From Xanthobacteraceae bacterium (GTDB lineage: Bacteria; Pseudomonadota; Alphaproteobacteria; Rhizobiales; Xanthobacteraceae), in contig JAHBZE010000001.1 in assembly GCA_019635585.1 (NCBI GenBank), positions 1,178,001-1,242,000 of the forward strand: DNA of 64,000 nt, written 5' to 3'. How positions within the stretch are numbered: the first letter of the stretch is position 1; the number at the start of each line of letters is the position of its first letter. This document shows positions 39,736-48,682 of this stretch, piece by piece. The notes under the pieces were generated by a model. The model was given only the letters and a program-made list of their open reading frames with translations. It searched no databases and had not been told where the DNA came from. The position numbers and the translations under genes are program-made.

Positions 39736-40730
39736 TATTGAACTTTTTCGTAGCGATGCAGGACGGTTTCTTTCAGCCAAGTCAAAAGCTCGTAATCGAA
39801 GCCAGTCGGCCAAAGCACGAAGTAGCGGACTCCCAACTCAACCAAGTTGTCCAAGCGCTTCAAAATCTGCGCTTTAGTTCCGACCATATAGTCGGCGAGC
39901 ACGTCTTCTTTCGGCATGTTCGAAATCTTCGCCATGCGCTTGTAGCCTTCTTCCCTATTCGTATCGTCATCCGCTGTCAGACATACGAGGTTGAGATGCG
40001 CGAAAGTGATCTCTTTGGGATCCCGCCCGTACTCTTTTGAGTACTGCTGGATCATCGCCCAATCCTTTTTCATAAGTTCCGGATTTGTAACGGCGCGCGA
40101 CAACCAGCCGTCGCCTTGTCTTGCAATACGGCGCATAACGCGCTCGACCTGGGGCGTATAAACATCGTTGGCGTGGCCGGCTGCGCTGCCACCAGCGTAC
40201 CAGACCGGAATACGCTTCTGCACGGGGCGTGGAGTCATAGTGATGTCTTTGAACTTCCAGTACTTGCCATCGTGACTTACGTTTTCGCCTGCGCCCAGCT
40301 TGTGAAGAATGTCGACCGTTTCTTCGGTGCGTTCGCCACGCTCTTTTTTCGGGAAACCGCAGACTTCGAACTCCTGATCCCACCAGCCCACGCCCGAGCC
40401 AAGGATCACGCGACCGTTCGAAAGATAGTCCATCGTATTCAGTGTTTTCGCGAGAATCGCCGGCGTTCTGATGGGCGTTACGAGGATCGACGTTCCGACC
40501 GTGACACGCTTGGTCACGGCAATCATCGAAGAAAGAACTGTGAGTGGTTCAAGCCATGCCGTTCTGTAGATTGGCGGAGCAACAACGAGGTGATCAATCA
40601 CCCACAACCCGTGGAAGCCCATATCTTCAACTCGCTGACCAAACTCGGTCAGACGCGCCATGGTCGGATTGTTATCCTCGTATGCGCCGCCATAAAACGT
40701 CGGCAAAACAATTCCAATTTGAACTGGCAT
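39735..40730 (-). CDS. LLM-class (F420-dependent type) oxidoreductase
   Basis: A 331-residue TIM-barrel protein of the luciferase-like superfamily. The ATG at 40730 lies five bases after AGGAGG. Motifs are IGIVLPTFYG at the first strand, WVIDHLV, KRVTVGTSILVTPIRTPAILAKTLNTMDYLSNGRVILGSGVGW, and RTEETVDILHKL. This layout matches TIGR03619-type F420-dependent enzymes rather than FMN luciferases, and the island makes F420. It probably transfers hydride to or from F420 in the step before the HyuAB reaction. It is the first gene of that operon. Cofactor choice is inferred from family and context. Confidence 0.88.
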   Translation of the reverse strand: MPVQIGIVLPTFYGGAYEDNNPTMARLTEFGQRVEDMGFHGLWVIDHLVVAPPIYRTAWLEPLTVLSSMIAVTKRVTVGTSILVTPIRTPAILAKTLNTMDYLSNGRVILGSGVGWWDQEFEVCGFPKKERGERTEETVDILHKLGAGENVSHDGKYWKFKDITMTPRPVQKRIPVWYAGGSAAGHANDVYTPQVERVMRRIARQGDGWLSRAVTNPELMKKDWAMIQQYSKEYGRDPKEITFAHLNLVCLTADDDTNREEGYKRMAKISNMPKEDVLADYMVGTKAQILKRLDNLVELGVRYFVLWPTGFDYELLTWLKETVLHRYEKVQ

Positions 40731-40733
40731 CAC

Positions 40734-41065
40734 ACCCTCCTGCTAATGCGGTTGTCCGAAATGCCGCCCAACAATCCTCCCAGATCATTCATTTCGGCAT
40801 TTTAAGGTGATTATTTGACGGTTTGTCCCGCTCCGTCAAGAACAAACTGGTGCTAATCGGCAGAAATACCAATTTCGCGCTTGCTCGCATTTTGGGCGCG
40901 AGGCCGACCCCACTCCTGGCGAGGCGGATTACTGTGATTAAGGGGTGTGAAACTGGGAGAAGTATAAGAAAAGCGCGCGAACTTGGGGTTCCGGGCGGCC
41001 GGCCGCAATTGCCAACGCTTTATCTTGTGATATCTGCGTCCAACTAGCTTTGTAAGGGGGGAAAA
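40734..41065. other. divergent intergenic region, LLM operon / Lrp regulator
   Basis: About 330 bases with no credible ORF. It holds operator copy 4 and the lone half-site at 40854-40861. GGGGGGA precedes the regulator's ATG. Confidence 0.5.
40751..40803. promoter_or_regulatory. bipartite island operator (TCCGA-N34-TCGGC), copy 4
   Basis: Arms TCCGA at 40755-40759 (one mismatch) and TCGGC at 40794-40798 are separated by exactly 34 bases. The right arm reads CATTTCGGCATTTTAAG. Extra half-sites are ATGCCG at 40761-40766 and TAATCGGC at 40854-40861. It lies between the LLM operon (start 40730) and the divergent Lrp-type regulator (start 41066). Confidence 0.72.
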
Positions 41066-42061
41066 ATGGCTCGCCGTCGGCAAACGGAAAAGGCGCCTAA
41101 CGACCTTGATATCGAAATTATCAAGCAGCTTCAAAGCGACGCCCGAAAACCGTTCACCGCAATTGCCGAAGATCTTGGTCTACCCGAGTCTACCGTTAGA
41201 AAGCGGGTCGATCGGCTAGAGGCAACAGGTGTGTTGCAATTCACCGGCTTCGCGGATCCTCTCCGACTTGGGTTTCAGTATTGGTCCTATGTCGCAGTGA
41301 AAGTAGAGCTTTCGGCTCTCGAACGATGCGCGCGGGCGATCTCACAACACCACGAGGTATTCTTCGTGGGTATTACCACGGGCGAATTCAACCTTTTCAT
41401 TGCGGCCGTCTTCCGGTCGAATACTGATCTACTCCATTTCCTCAACGAGCGTCTTCCCAAAAGTCCTGGCGTAGTTGAAACCGCAACATCGAACGCGCTT
41501 CGAATTTTCAAGCGCACTGGCCATCTATTCTCTCACAACGCGCCGGCCCCATCGAGACTCAAACAAATTCGTCTCGACGCTATGGAAGATGCTGACATCT
41601 CAGATATTGACCTTCGCATAATGGCAACACTGCAAACCGAGGGGAGAAAGTCTTTCGCGCAGGTCGCTTCTCAACTCGAGATCTCGGAATCCACAGTACA
41701 CAATCGAGTACAACGACTACGAAACCTCGGCATTTTACAGTTTGAGGCCTACGCCGACCCTACGCGGCTTGGTTATCCAATCTGGGCGCTGTTCCAATTT
41801 CGTGTTGAAGCACGCCAGCCACCCGCAATAGCCGCCCGCCTCGCACAAATCCCTGAACTCCTTTTCGTCGGAGTCACCACCGGAACGCACGACGTATTTG
41901 CGGCTGGGGCATTTCGATCAAATGATGACGTTCTTACCTTTTTGACTTCGAAACTTGCTGAGCTGCCTTCAATAAAATCCGTCACAACGACGAATGTCCT
42001 TAAACTCGTGAAGCGCCAACTTGTTTATCCCTTGAACGACGACGGAAAGCTGAAATCGTAA
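41066..42061 (+). CDS. tandem-duplicated Lrp/AsnC-family regulator
   Basis: A 331-residue protein made of two complete Lrp/AsnC units. Unit 1 (about 14-160) has the helix-turn-helix LDIEIIKQLQSDARKPFTAIAEDLGLPESTVRKRVDRLEATGVLQF and a RAM-type ligand domain (FFVGITTGEFNLFIAAVF). Unit 2 (about 178-325) repeats it: IDLRIMATLQTEGRKSFAQVASQLEISESTVHNRVQRLRNLGILQF and LLFVGVTTGTHDVFAAGAF. Ordinary Lrp proteins have about 150-165 residues. It is the only transcription factor in the island, sits centrally, and its promoter carries the recurring operator. It is therefore the likely master regulator, responding to a pathway metabolite. Confidence 0.9.
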   Translation: MARRRQTEKAPNDLDIEIIKQLQSDARKPFTAIAEDLGLPESTVRKRVDRLEATGVLQFTGFADPLRLGFQYWSYVAVKVELSALERCARAISQHHEVFFVGITTGEFNLFIAAVFRSNTDLLHFLNERLPKSPGVVETATSNALRIFKRTGHLFSHNAPAPSRLKQIRLDAMEDADISDIDLRIMATLQTEGRKSFAQVASQLEISESTVHNRVQRLRNLGILQFEAYADPTRLGYPIWALFQFRVEARQPPAIAARLAQIPELLFVGVTTGTHDVFAAGAFRSNDDVLTFLTSKLAELPSIKSVTTTNVLKLVKRQLVYPLNDDGKLKS

Positions 42062-42103
42062 CAGAGTTTAGCGAAACTATATCTCGCGAAGAAAAACCAA
42101 AAA

Positions 42104-42904
42104 TCAAATCCCGGGTGCAGGTGGCCGCCACCTCAACAAACGCCGCTCAATTGCTTTCGAGATTTCCGTCAAGACAACGCCGATCATCATCAAAATCAAA
42201 AGAATTGAATAAACGCGATTGGAATTTAAGACGCCACGCGCTGCTTCCATTTGGTACCCAAGCCCTTGCGTCGAGCCAACAAACTCTCCGACGACAGCGC
42301 CAACTAGTGCGAACGCTACGCTCACGCGAAGTGCCGCAAATACCCACGAAAAAACTGATGGCATAATCACGTGGCGGAAGATCTGGAATCGATTGCTTCC
42401 CATGATCTTCGCCACTTTCAACAAATCTGGATCGACTGAAAGTATTCCAGCATATGTATTGTAGAAGACTATAAAAAATACGATCGACCAACTAAGAACG
42501 ATTTTCGACGCCATCCCGAGACCTAGAATAAGCACGAGCACTGGAGCCAATGCCGGCCGCGGGAGAGAATTGAATGCCACCATTAATGGCTCGAACAGGC
42601 GATTGAGCCATGGCAAATAAGCGAACAGAAACCCGATCATGATTCCGCTAATGATGCCGAGAACAAGCCCCCACATTGAGGTTTGAATTGTAAAAAGAAA
42701 GTCTCGGGTGAACTCTCCTTTTAGCAAGCCGCTGTAGAGATCGCTGGCTACAAGACTCGGGCGGCTGAAAAAAACCGGGTCCAAAGTTTTGAACTCAAGA
42801 CCAAAACCGCCCGCCATCGCCTCCCATACTACTAAGAGCACTCCAATTACGGCTGCCTGTGCAACGAAGGTCGCGATCCTGTTTAGTGAAGTTCTCCTTT
42901 TCAT
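42104..42904 (-). CDS. ABC transporter permease, NitT/TauT type
   Basis: A 266-residue inner-membrane permease with about six helices and the EAA-type cytoplasmic loop (KIMGSNRFQIFRHVIMPSVFSWVFAALRVS). It belongs to the SsuC/TauC/NrtB group that imports sulfonates, nitrate, taurine and related anions or thiamine precursors. It overlaps the ATPase gene by four bases (ATGA). It is convergent with the Lrp-type regulator. Confidence 0.92.
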   Translation of the reverse strand: MKRRTSLNRIATFVAQAAVIGVLLVVWEAMAGGFGLEFKTLDPVFFSRPSLVASDLYSGLLKGEFTRDFLFTIQTSMWGLVLGIISGIMIGFLFAYLPWLNRLFEPLMVAFNSLPRPALAPVLVLILGLGMASKIVLSWSIVFFIVFYNTYAGILSVDPDLLKVAKIMGSNRFQIFRHVIMPSVFSWVFAALRVSVAFALVGAVVGEFVGSTQGLGYQMEAARGVLNSNRVYSILLILMMIGVVLTEISKAIERRLLRWRPPAPGI

Positions 42905-43680
42905 TGCAGCAGACCGCAGAATTCATTCCAAAGATTTTCATACACACTTCTAAATTCAGGCGTCAGTTTTAGGTTCATGATTGACCTAGGATAAGGCAGA
43001 TCAATTGCTCTACTTGCCGAGACCGTTGCCGGCCGCTTTGTCATCAAGATTACCCTAGTGCTAAGCAGAATTGCCTCTTCAAGATCGTGCGTAACGAACA
43101 CAACAGTTTTTCGAGATGCAGACCAAAGATCGCTAATCTGTTGCTGTAAGACCATTCGAGTATGCGCGTCTAAAGCACCAAGGGGCTCGTCCATCAGAAC
43201 GATTTCAGGATCGTAGGCAAGTACACGAATTATATTCGCGCGCTGACGCATTCCACCTGAAAGCTGATACGGATAACGTTCCTCGAACCCACTGAGACCA
43301 ACGCGATTTATCCACTCTCTTGCCAGCTCTTCCCGCTGCCTTCTTGGCATGCCGGCAATTTCGAGTGGATACTCAACATTCTTGATCAGCGTGCGCCAAG
43401 GGAATAGCGCATCCTTCTGGAGTACATAGCCGATAGTTTGCTTTCGCTCGGAGTGATGAACATTGATGGAGCCAGAGAGATCTCCGTCAGAAGGCGACCA
43501 GAGACCTGCAGCTAAATTGAGGACTGTAGACTTTCCACATCCGCTGGGCCCGACGATCGACACAAACTCGCCCTCGCGCACATCCAGATTCACATCGCGC
43601 AATACCTGAACGACATTCTGATCTTCGACATTCCCGTAGCTGGCAGAAACATGCTCTAGCCGAATTTTGCTTTGGACCAC
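42901..43680 (-). CDS. ABC transporter ATP-binding protein, NitT/TauT type
   Basis: A 259-residue ATPase with Walker A GPSGCGKSTVLN, Q-loop YVLQKDALFPW, signature LSGGMRQRANI, Walker B EIVLMDEPLGALDAHTR and H-loop VFVTHDLEEAI. It starts at GTG 43680. With the downstream permease and the divergent solute-binding protein gene it forms a complete importer. Confidence 0.94.
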   Translation of the reverse strand: MVQSKIRLEHVSASYGNVEDQNVVQVLRDVNLDVREGEFVSIVGPSGCGKSTVLNLAAGLWSPSDGDLSGSINVHHSERKQTIGYVLQKDALFPWRTLIKNVEYPLEIAGMPRRQREELAREWINRVGLSGFEERYPYQLSGGMRQRANIIRVLAYDPEIVLMDEPLGALDAHTRMVLQQQISDLWSASRKTVVFVTHDLEEAILLSTRVILMTKRPATVSASRAIDLPYPRSIMNLKLTPEFRSVYENLWNEFCGLLQ

Positions 43681-43838
43681 TTACGCCTCACCCGTACAGG
43701 AGCCGAGTCTTTAGTGACCCACTCTCCAATCTACTTCTCGCGTCTCATTTTCAGGGCGCAAGGAACCACTCTGCTGGCATTCCTGAACAGACGTAATGAT
43801 AGCTGCTACGTAGGCAACCTCAATAGTACTTCCCACAC

Positions 43839-43918
43839 GAATATGCCGATTTATTGCACTTTTTAGCTGAATGATTGAGCCAAACAGGCTTTACTTTGAT
43901 CACATATGCCGCTTTCTG
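43839..43918. promoter_or_regulatory. island operator half-sites between ABC genes
   Basis: Two strong half-sites lie in the 307-base divergent region: ATATGCCGAT (43841-43850) and ATATGCCGCT (43904-43913), in the same orientation and 63 bases apart. A weak right arm CAGGCTTTA lies 35 bases after the first. The exact N34 dyad is not present here, so occupancy is less certain than at the other copies. I see no other feature in 43681-43987. Confidence 0.5.
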
Positions 43919-43987
43919 GGATTTTCGTTTGACTTTTGCGGCCTTGCGATCATCATCGAGGGCTAAGCACACCTGCACGGGAGGCCA

Positions 43988-45016
43988 ATGATGAGCAAAG
44001 ATTTCGAGATTGATCGTAGAAGCTGTCTCTTTGGCCTCCTTGGTTCGATGACAATCGCACCGGTGTGGTCCTCATCCAGTTACGCGCAAAAATCCGATGC
44101 AATCGAGATACGGTGGGGTAGCAGCCCCGCGATCGAACTAGTCTTGCCAGTATTTGTCGCAATGAAGAAAGGTTATTTAGCGGAGGAAGGCCTGAAGCTA
44201 GATAGAGTTACTTTGGCGCCCGGTGTCCGCCTTCGAGAGGCGATGGCCGCAGGTGAACTAGACTTCGCTGAGAATGCATCGACGACCTATATTCTCGGCC
44301 GGCAGGCTGGCCTGGCACAGAAAATCATCTTCCAATACTTCACAAAGGAGATTTTCAGCCTCTTCGCTCCGACCAAACATCAATCGACCATCAAGACTGT
44401 TGCCGACTTGAAGGGTAAGATTATTGCGGTTGCAGCACTTGGCACGTCCGCGCATATGTCCGCAATTAACTTCGTCAACAAAGCGGGATTGAAGCCAACC
44501 GATGTAACGTTCGTGGGCCTAAACTCTACCGATCCCGCGACTCTGCTTACAGCGGTTGATCAATTCGACGCAATCGTGACTTGGGAACCAATCTCAACCC
44601 TGATGGTAGATCGCAAGGCGGGATATCCGCTTGTCGACATAGCTGCACCGGGCAGTCATGAAAAATGGATTGGCAACGACTCAGCGTCAGAAGTGCTTTG
44701 GGTCTCAGAGGAAATGATAGCCAAACGCCCAGAAGTTATTCAGCGTAGTGTCAACGCTTTGAAAAAGGCGATGACTTTCATTCGAAACAACTCGCCCCAG
44801 GATGTAGCGGCAGTAGGCGCTGAGTCATTCAAGATGGACCCGATCATGTTGGCGCGCATACTTGAGCGCACCAAACAGAATTTCAGCGCGGACGGTCGCA
44901 TAAGTCGCGCTGGTATGGAAACCGCGATGCAACTGCTGCGTGGCGGTGGTCTCCTTAAAAAGGAAATGAAGTTCGAGGATATGGTCGATACGCGCTTCGC
45001 AGGTGAGACCGCTTAA
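43988..45016 (+). CDS. ABC transporter substrate-binding protein, NitT/TauT type (SsuA-like)
   Basis: A 342-residue periplasmic protein with GGGAGG before the ATG. The leader has DRRSCLFGLLGSMTIAPVW and ends near SYA, which could be a Sec or Tat signal. The mature domain has LPVFVAMKKGYLAEEGLKLD, ADLKGKIIAVAALGTSAHMSAINF and DAIVTWEPISTLM, typical of aliphatic sulfonate/nitrate/taurine-type binding proteins. It is divergent from its ATPase and permease genes. The ligand is unknown but is probably the imported pathway substrate. Confidence 0.9.
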   Translation: MMSKDFEIDRRSCLFGLLGSMTIAPVWSSSSYAQKSDAIEIRWGSSPAIELVLPVFVAMKKGYLAEEGLKLDRVTLAPGVRLREAMAAGELDFAENASTTYILGRQAGLAQKIIFQYFTKEIFSLFAPTKHQSTIKTVADLKGKIIAVAALGTSAHMSAINFVNKAGLKPTDVTFVGLNSTDPATLLTAVDQFDAIVTWEPISTLMVDRKAGYPLVDIAAPGSHEKWIGNDSASEVLWVSEEMIAKRPEVIQRSVNALKKAMTFIRNNSPQDVAAVGAESFKMDPIMLARILERTKQNFSADGRISRAGMETAMQLLRGGGLLKKEMKFEDMVDTRFAGETA

Positions 45017-45040
45017 CAAGTCCTTCATTCAGAAGGCTAT

Positions 45041-45643
45041 TCAATCAAAGTTGCGAACTAACAACTCGATCGATTTTCTTTCAGCTACTTTGCCTTCATT
45101 GGCAGGCATTCCGACCGTAATTAGTGCTTGTGGCTCCCAGTCCTCAGGCAGCCCTAATGTGTCTTTAACAACATCGGAACAAAATAGAGGCGCGCTCATC
45201 CAGCAAGCTCCGAGACCAATCGATGTTGCGGCGAGTAGTACATTTTGCACAGCCATCGCGGTGCTCTGAATAGCCATGATACGCTCTGCCTCACGGCGAG
45301 CTTCATCCTTATACAAATCCATGTCGACAAGAGTCATCGTTACGATAAGCACAAGAGGTGCTTCGGCGATACGAGCCCTAGAACGCTGCATATCCGCGGC
45401 GATCACTGTGGGGGCGTCGCCGTCTCGGGTCCGGTCGATTTTAAGCTTTGCGCCCATTGCATCAGCAAGTTTCTCTTTCGCAGCCCGACTTCGTAAGACT
45501 GTAAACCGCCACGGCTGTCTATTGTGCGCAGACGGCGCCCAGCGCGCGGCGGAAAGCAGGTAAGCCAACTGCTCATCGTCGACGCTTTTGGCCTCGTAAC
45601 GGCGAATGGACCTCCGTCTCGTAGCTGCTTCCATAAATTCCAT
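45041..45643 (-). CDS. nitroreductase-family protein, FbiB C-terminal-domain type
   Basis: A 200-residue FMN-type nitroreductase fold: RRRSIRRYEAKSVDDEQLAYLLSAARWAPSAHNRQPWRFTVL, AMAVQNVLLAATSIGLGACWMSAP and LPEDWEPQALITVGMPA. In mycobacteria this domain is the C-terminal half of FbiB, which reduces dehydro-F420. Here it stands alone and is the last gene of the F420 operon, 31 bases after cofC. The likely job is reduction of dehydro-F420-0 to F420-0. A role as a general nitroreductase cannot be excluded. A second in-frame ATG lies at 45634. Confidence 0.78.
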   Translation of the reverse strand: MEFMEAATRRRSIRRYEAKSVDDEQLAYLLSAARWAPSAHNRQPWRFTVLRSRAAKEKLADAMGAKLKIDRTRDGDAPTVIAADMQRSRARIAEAPLVLIVTMTLVDMDLYKDEARREAERIMAIQSTAMAVQNVLLAATSIGLGACWMSAPLFCSDVVKDTLGLPEDWEPQALITVGMPANEGKVAERKSIELLVRNFD

Positions 45644-45673
45644 GCATTCAATCCAAATCGACTCTTTGAATGG

Positions 45674-46303
45674 CTAAGCCACGGCCTGCGATGGAAGCGC
45701 ATATGAAAGATCAAATTCGACGTCGAGCAGACCCACATCTTCTGGACGATCGACGTCAAAGGCGAGGCCGTCTGAGCGAAAGGTACGCCAGTTGCACTTA
45801 TGGACAATTGCTTCATGCCGGTGCTTGCGAAGCGAGTTCAATCCAAACCTGAATTCGATCGCACCCGGAGGCGAAACAAAAAGTGCGTTGGTTCCAGTCC
45901 CGGCTCGATCAGGCGCAGCAATAATAGCAGGGCGATTGCGGGCTACACTTATCAACTTTGCAATCTCTTGCGTGCTTACGCGTGGAAGGTCCCCGAACAA
46001 GAGCAGCGTCGCCGTAGCACCACGCACTTTGGCGTACGCCGACGCCTGTTTCAGTGCGTGATTTAAACCCTTGCGTTTGTCGCGTACGGCATGCAGCCGA
46101 AGGCTTCGCGCGAGTCTTAGAATATTGTGATCCTTGCTCACAATTATCACGCGCTTCGGCCCAAATTTTGGGATTACTGCATTTAAAACACTAAAGAACA
46201 TGTTCAAACTCAATGCCGTTCGCTCGTGACTAGCCAACGCGCCTGCCAGTCTGGATTTTCCAGACTGTAGCGATTTCATCGGAATGATCGCCCAAATACT
46301 CAT
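45674..46303 (-). CDS. cofC: 2-phospho-L-lactate (or phosphoenolpyruvate) guanylyltransferase
   Basis: A 209-residue nucleotidyltransferase of the CofC/FbiD family. It has the N-terminal AIIPMKSLQSGKSRLAGALA, the VIIVSKD strand, TLLLFGDLPRVS and IAAPDRAGTGTNALFV. It activates 2-phospholactate, or phosphoenolpyruvate or 3-phosphoglycerate in other lineages, with GTP for transfer to FO. The substrate variant is not decided here. Its ATG overlaps the cofD stop by four bases. Confidence 0.92.
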   Translation of the reverse strand: MSIWAIIPMKSLQSGKSRLAGALASHERTALSLNMFFSVLNAVIPKFGPKRVIIVSKDHNILRLARSLRLHAVRDKRKGLNHALKQASAYAKVRGATATLLLFGDLPRVSTQEIAKLISVARNRPAIIAAPDRAGTGTNALFVSPPGAIEFRFGLNSLRKHRHEAIVHKCNWRTFRSDGLAFDVDRPEDVGLLDVEFDLSYALPSQAVA

Positions 46304-47247
46304 TCTCGTGCCCGCAAATCTGCCACGAGTTTCAGCGCGGCCCCCGCCACTCTTTTCTGGTCGTTTGTGTCCTTCATTATCGTATCAGCGAAAACAGTTC
46401 GTATCCTAAACGTCTCAAACTCTCGAGCTAAATGAGAATCAGTCTCGTCTAAGACGAAGCCATCGATAAGGTGCCAGTAGTACCGTGCGACACCAATCGC
46501 GTTCGGCTCAAGCGACATCTCTTTCATCATTTTCAATGCCGGACCCTTTACGGCGCGGCCATCGATAATCGGCGAGACGGCAACAATGGGTACTTTGAGC
46601 TGATCTATGAGAGCTCTGAGACCAGGAATAGCTAGGATTGGATCGATGCTAACAAAGGGATTAGAAGGACAGATCACGATGCCCTCTAGTTCTTTGCTTT
46701 CTAATGTTGCGAGTAACATTGGGCTCGGCTTGGCAAACTCTATTCCATCGAACTTTATTTCCATCACAGCCGGCTCACACTTTAAAGCGACAAAGTACTC
46801 CTGAAACGAGTGCCAACGGTCTTTGGAACGGACAATTGTAGCAACGTTATTGTCGCTCATAGGTACGATCCTATGTGCAACACCTAAACGCTCGCAGAGG
46901 GTAGCAGTGACGGCCGAAAGTGTTTTTCCTGCTGTAAGTAGTCGCGTGCGCTCGACGTGAGTTGCTAGGTCACCATCTCCCAACTTAAACCAGATCGGCC
47001 CGCCCAACCGCTTCATTGCCTCCATGAAATTCCACGTTTCGCCAGCAAGCCCCCAGCCGGTTTCCTTATTGTTTACTCCAGCTAAGCAGTACATGACGCT
47101 GTCTAGATCAGGCGAAATGTGTAGCCCGAGGTGACGAAAATCATCGCCAGTGTTTACTGCGATGACAAGCTCGCTAGGACCCAGCAACTGAGCAAGACCG
47201 TTTGCCAGCTTTGCACCGCCAACGCCTCCTGCGAGCGCAAGAATCAT
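46300..47247 (-). CDS. cofD: 2-phospho-L-lactate transferase
   Basis: About 315 residues, starting at MILALAGGVGGAKLANGLAQLL; the ATG overlaps the cofE stop as ATGA, so I do not use the upstream in-frame start at 47292. Motifs include VNTGDDFRHLGLHISPDLDSVMYCLAG, KLGDGDLATHVERT and VICPSNPFVSIDPILAI. CofD transfers the phospholactyl or enolpyruvyl moiety to FO, giving F420-0 or its dehydro form. Confidence 0.95.
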   Translation of the reverse strand: MILALAGGVGGAKLANGLAQLLGPSELVIAVNTGDDFRHLGLHISPDLDSVMYCLAGVNNKETGWGLAGETWNFMEAMKRLGGPIWFKLGDGDLATHVERTRLLTAGKTLSAVTATLCERLGVAHRIVPMSDNNVATIVRSKDRWHSFQEYFVALKCEPAVMEIKFDGIEFAKPSPMLLATLESKELEGIVICPSNPFVSIDPILAIPGLRALIDQLKVPIVAVSPIIDGRAVKGPALKMMKEMSLEPNAIGVARYYWHLIDGFVLDETDSHLAREFETFRIRTVFADTIMKDTNDQKRVAGAALKLVADLRARE

Positions 47248-48020
47248 CTGAACATATTCAGCTTCCGGTCGCGAATGAGATCCGATGCACATCCGTCCGC
47301 GCGTTCGTAGCTCAGACCCTTTATCAACACGATTGGCCGCCGTTGATCGGATTGCCCCATAACAAGCGAAGCGGCAGCCGCAATCTCGTCTGCGTGTCCC
47401 ACTTCAGTAGTCTGGAGAGGACGTCCGAACAGGTCAGGCGCGCCGCGAAGATCCGCGAGCGCAGTAACTCCGCTCACCCCTAGCGCAGTTCCGATTGTGC
47501 CATTTCGCCAGGCGCGTCCGAGGCTATCGTTAATTATGACGCCGAGGTTCGCCCCCGTTTCCTGCCGGAGAGCGTCGCGCACCTCGCGCGCAGTTCGGTC
47601 AGGATCCTCAGGCAACAGCAGCACGCTATTGTCATCTTCGACGTTGGAGCGATCAATCCCCGCGTTAGCCAAAACGAAGCCGAGGCGATGCGCTACAACA
47701 ATAACTCCAGGTCTAACTCGCAGTACCTCGCTCGACTCCTGCAAGATAAGTTCGACAAGCCTCGGATCCTTGTCGCATTTTGCACCTAGTTCGACTGCTT
47801 TTGCAGATGCGCTGACGGAGTCGAGTGACACCAAACGACCCTGCGCTTTAGATACGATTTTTTGCGCGAGAACAATTACGTCGCCATCCGTGAGCTGCAC
47901 ACCGGCGGACCTCACGCCATCGCGGATGAGAGCGACAAGATTGTCGCCCTTTTTCACGAGCGGAATCCCCGGGAGAGGTATTAGCGATAGACGCGTGGCG
48001 CCGTCCGTTTTCGCATTCAC
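47244..48020 (-). CDS. cofE: coenzyme F420-0:L-glutamate ligase
   Basis: A 258-residue ligase that adds the glutamate tail to F420-0 using GTP. Clear family marks are GDVIVLAQKIVSKAQGRLV, VRPGVIVVAHRLGFVLANAGIDRSNV, INDSLGRAWRNGTIGTALGVSGV and LFGRPLQTTEVGHADEIAAAASLVMGQ. Unlike mycobacterial FbiB it has no fused nitroreductase domain; that function is encoded separately at 45041. Confidence 0.95.
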   Translation of the reverse strand: MNAKTDGATRLSLIPLPGIPLVKKGDNLVALIRDGVRSAGVQLTDGDVIVLAQKIVSKAQGRLVSLDSVSASAKAVELGAKCDKDPRLVELILQESSEVLRVRPGVIVVAHRLGFVLANAGIDRSNVEDDNSVLLLPEDPDRTAREVRDALRQETGANLGVIINDSLGRAWRNGTIGTALGVSGVTALADLRGAPDLFGRPLQTTEVGHADEIAAAASLVMGQSDQRRPIVLIKGLSYERADGCASDLIRDRKLNMFR

Positions 48021-48022
48021 GA

Positions 48023-48682
48023 TTATAGCCCCGTAATTCTGATCCCTGTACCTTCGCTCTTATAATGCCGGTTCATGAATATTAGCACCGACGTGAGCGC
48101 CTCAGCCGCCGCAGAATTGGCAAGTGTACCGCCATGCAGACCGCGCATGCCAATGGCTTGAGCTAAGGCAACAACGGATTCACGGGCGTCCTTATCGTCT
48201 CCAAAAACAAGAACGTCGCAGTCAACTTCGTGCTGTAAGTCTATCAAGTGATGGGCAGAAACATTTTGGAATGCGGCAACTACCCGAACCTCCGGACCAA
48301 GATCATCTTGGGCAACAACGACGGCCGATCCGGCGCCAGGCAATTGAACTTTTGAAACCTTCGGCGGTATTAACGGTACCGTGACGTCAACGAGAATTTT
48401 TCCGATGAATCGGGTCTTGAGCTCGCGGAGTGTCGGCAATTGCGCCGCATACGGGACAGTCAAGATTGCTATGTCAGCCTGCGAAACAGCATCTTCATTC
48501 AACATCCCTTTGATAGATTCTTTACCTAGTAAAGCATTCAGCTCGTCGGCCTTTAATTTCGCTTTTTCAACTCCGCGAGAGCCAAGAAGAACGCGATAGC
48601 CCGACTTTGCCCAGCGCACGGCAAGTCCGCTCCCTTCAGCGCCACTTCCTCCGATCACTGCAAGCACAGGTTTTTCAGACAT
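48023..48682 (-). CDS. npdG: NADPH-dependent F420 reductase
   Basis: A 219-residue Rossmann protein of the Fno/NpdG family. The N-terminal nucleotide loop reads AVIGGSGAEGSGLAVRWAKSGYRVLLGSR, with the following arginine fitting NADPH choice. Family blocks LTVPYAAQLPTLREL, DVTVPLIPP and AAFQNVSAHHLIDL follow. It moves hydride between NADPH and F420, here most likely supplying F420H2 for the LLM oxidoreductase. It overlaps the end of cofGH by eight bases. Confidence 0.93.
   Translation of the reverse strand: MSEKPVLAVIGGSGAEGSGLAVRWAKSGYRVLLGSRGVEKAKLKADELNALLGKESIKGMLNEDAVSQADIAILTVPYAAQLPTLRELKTRFIGKILVDVTVPLIPPKVSKVQLPGAGSAVVVAQDDLGPEVRVVAAFQNVSAHHLIDLQHEVDCDVLVFGDDKDARESVVALAQAIGMRGLHGGTLANSAAAEALTSVLIFMNRHYKSEGTGIRITGL

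Noticed and set aside
40755-40798. Single TCGGC words as operators anywhere in the window
   Set aside because: A five-base word is common by chance. Only paired or AT-flanked copies in intergenic DNA were kept.
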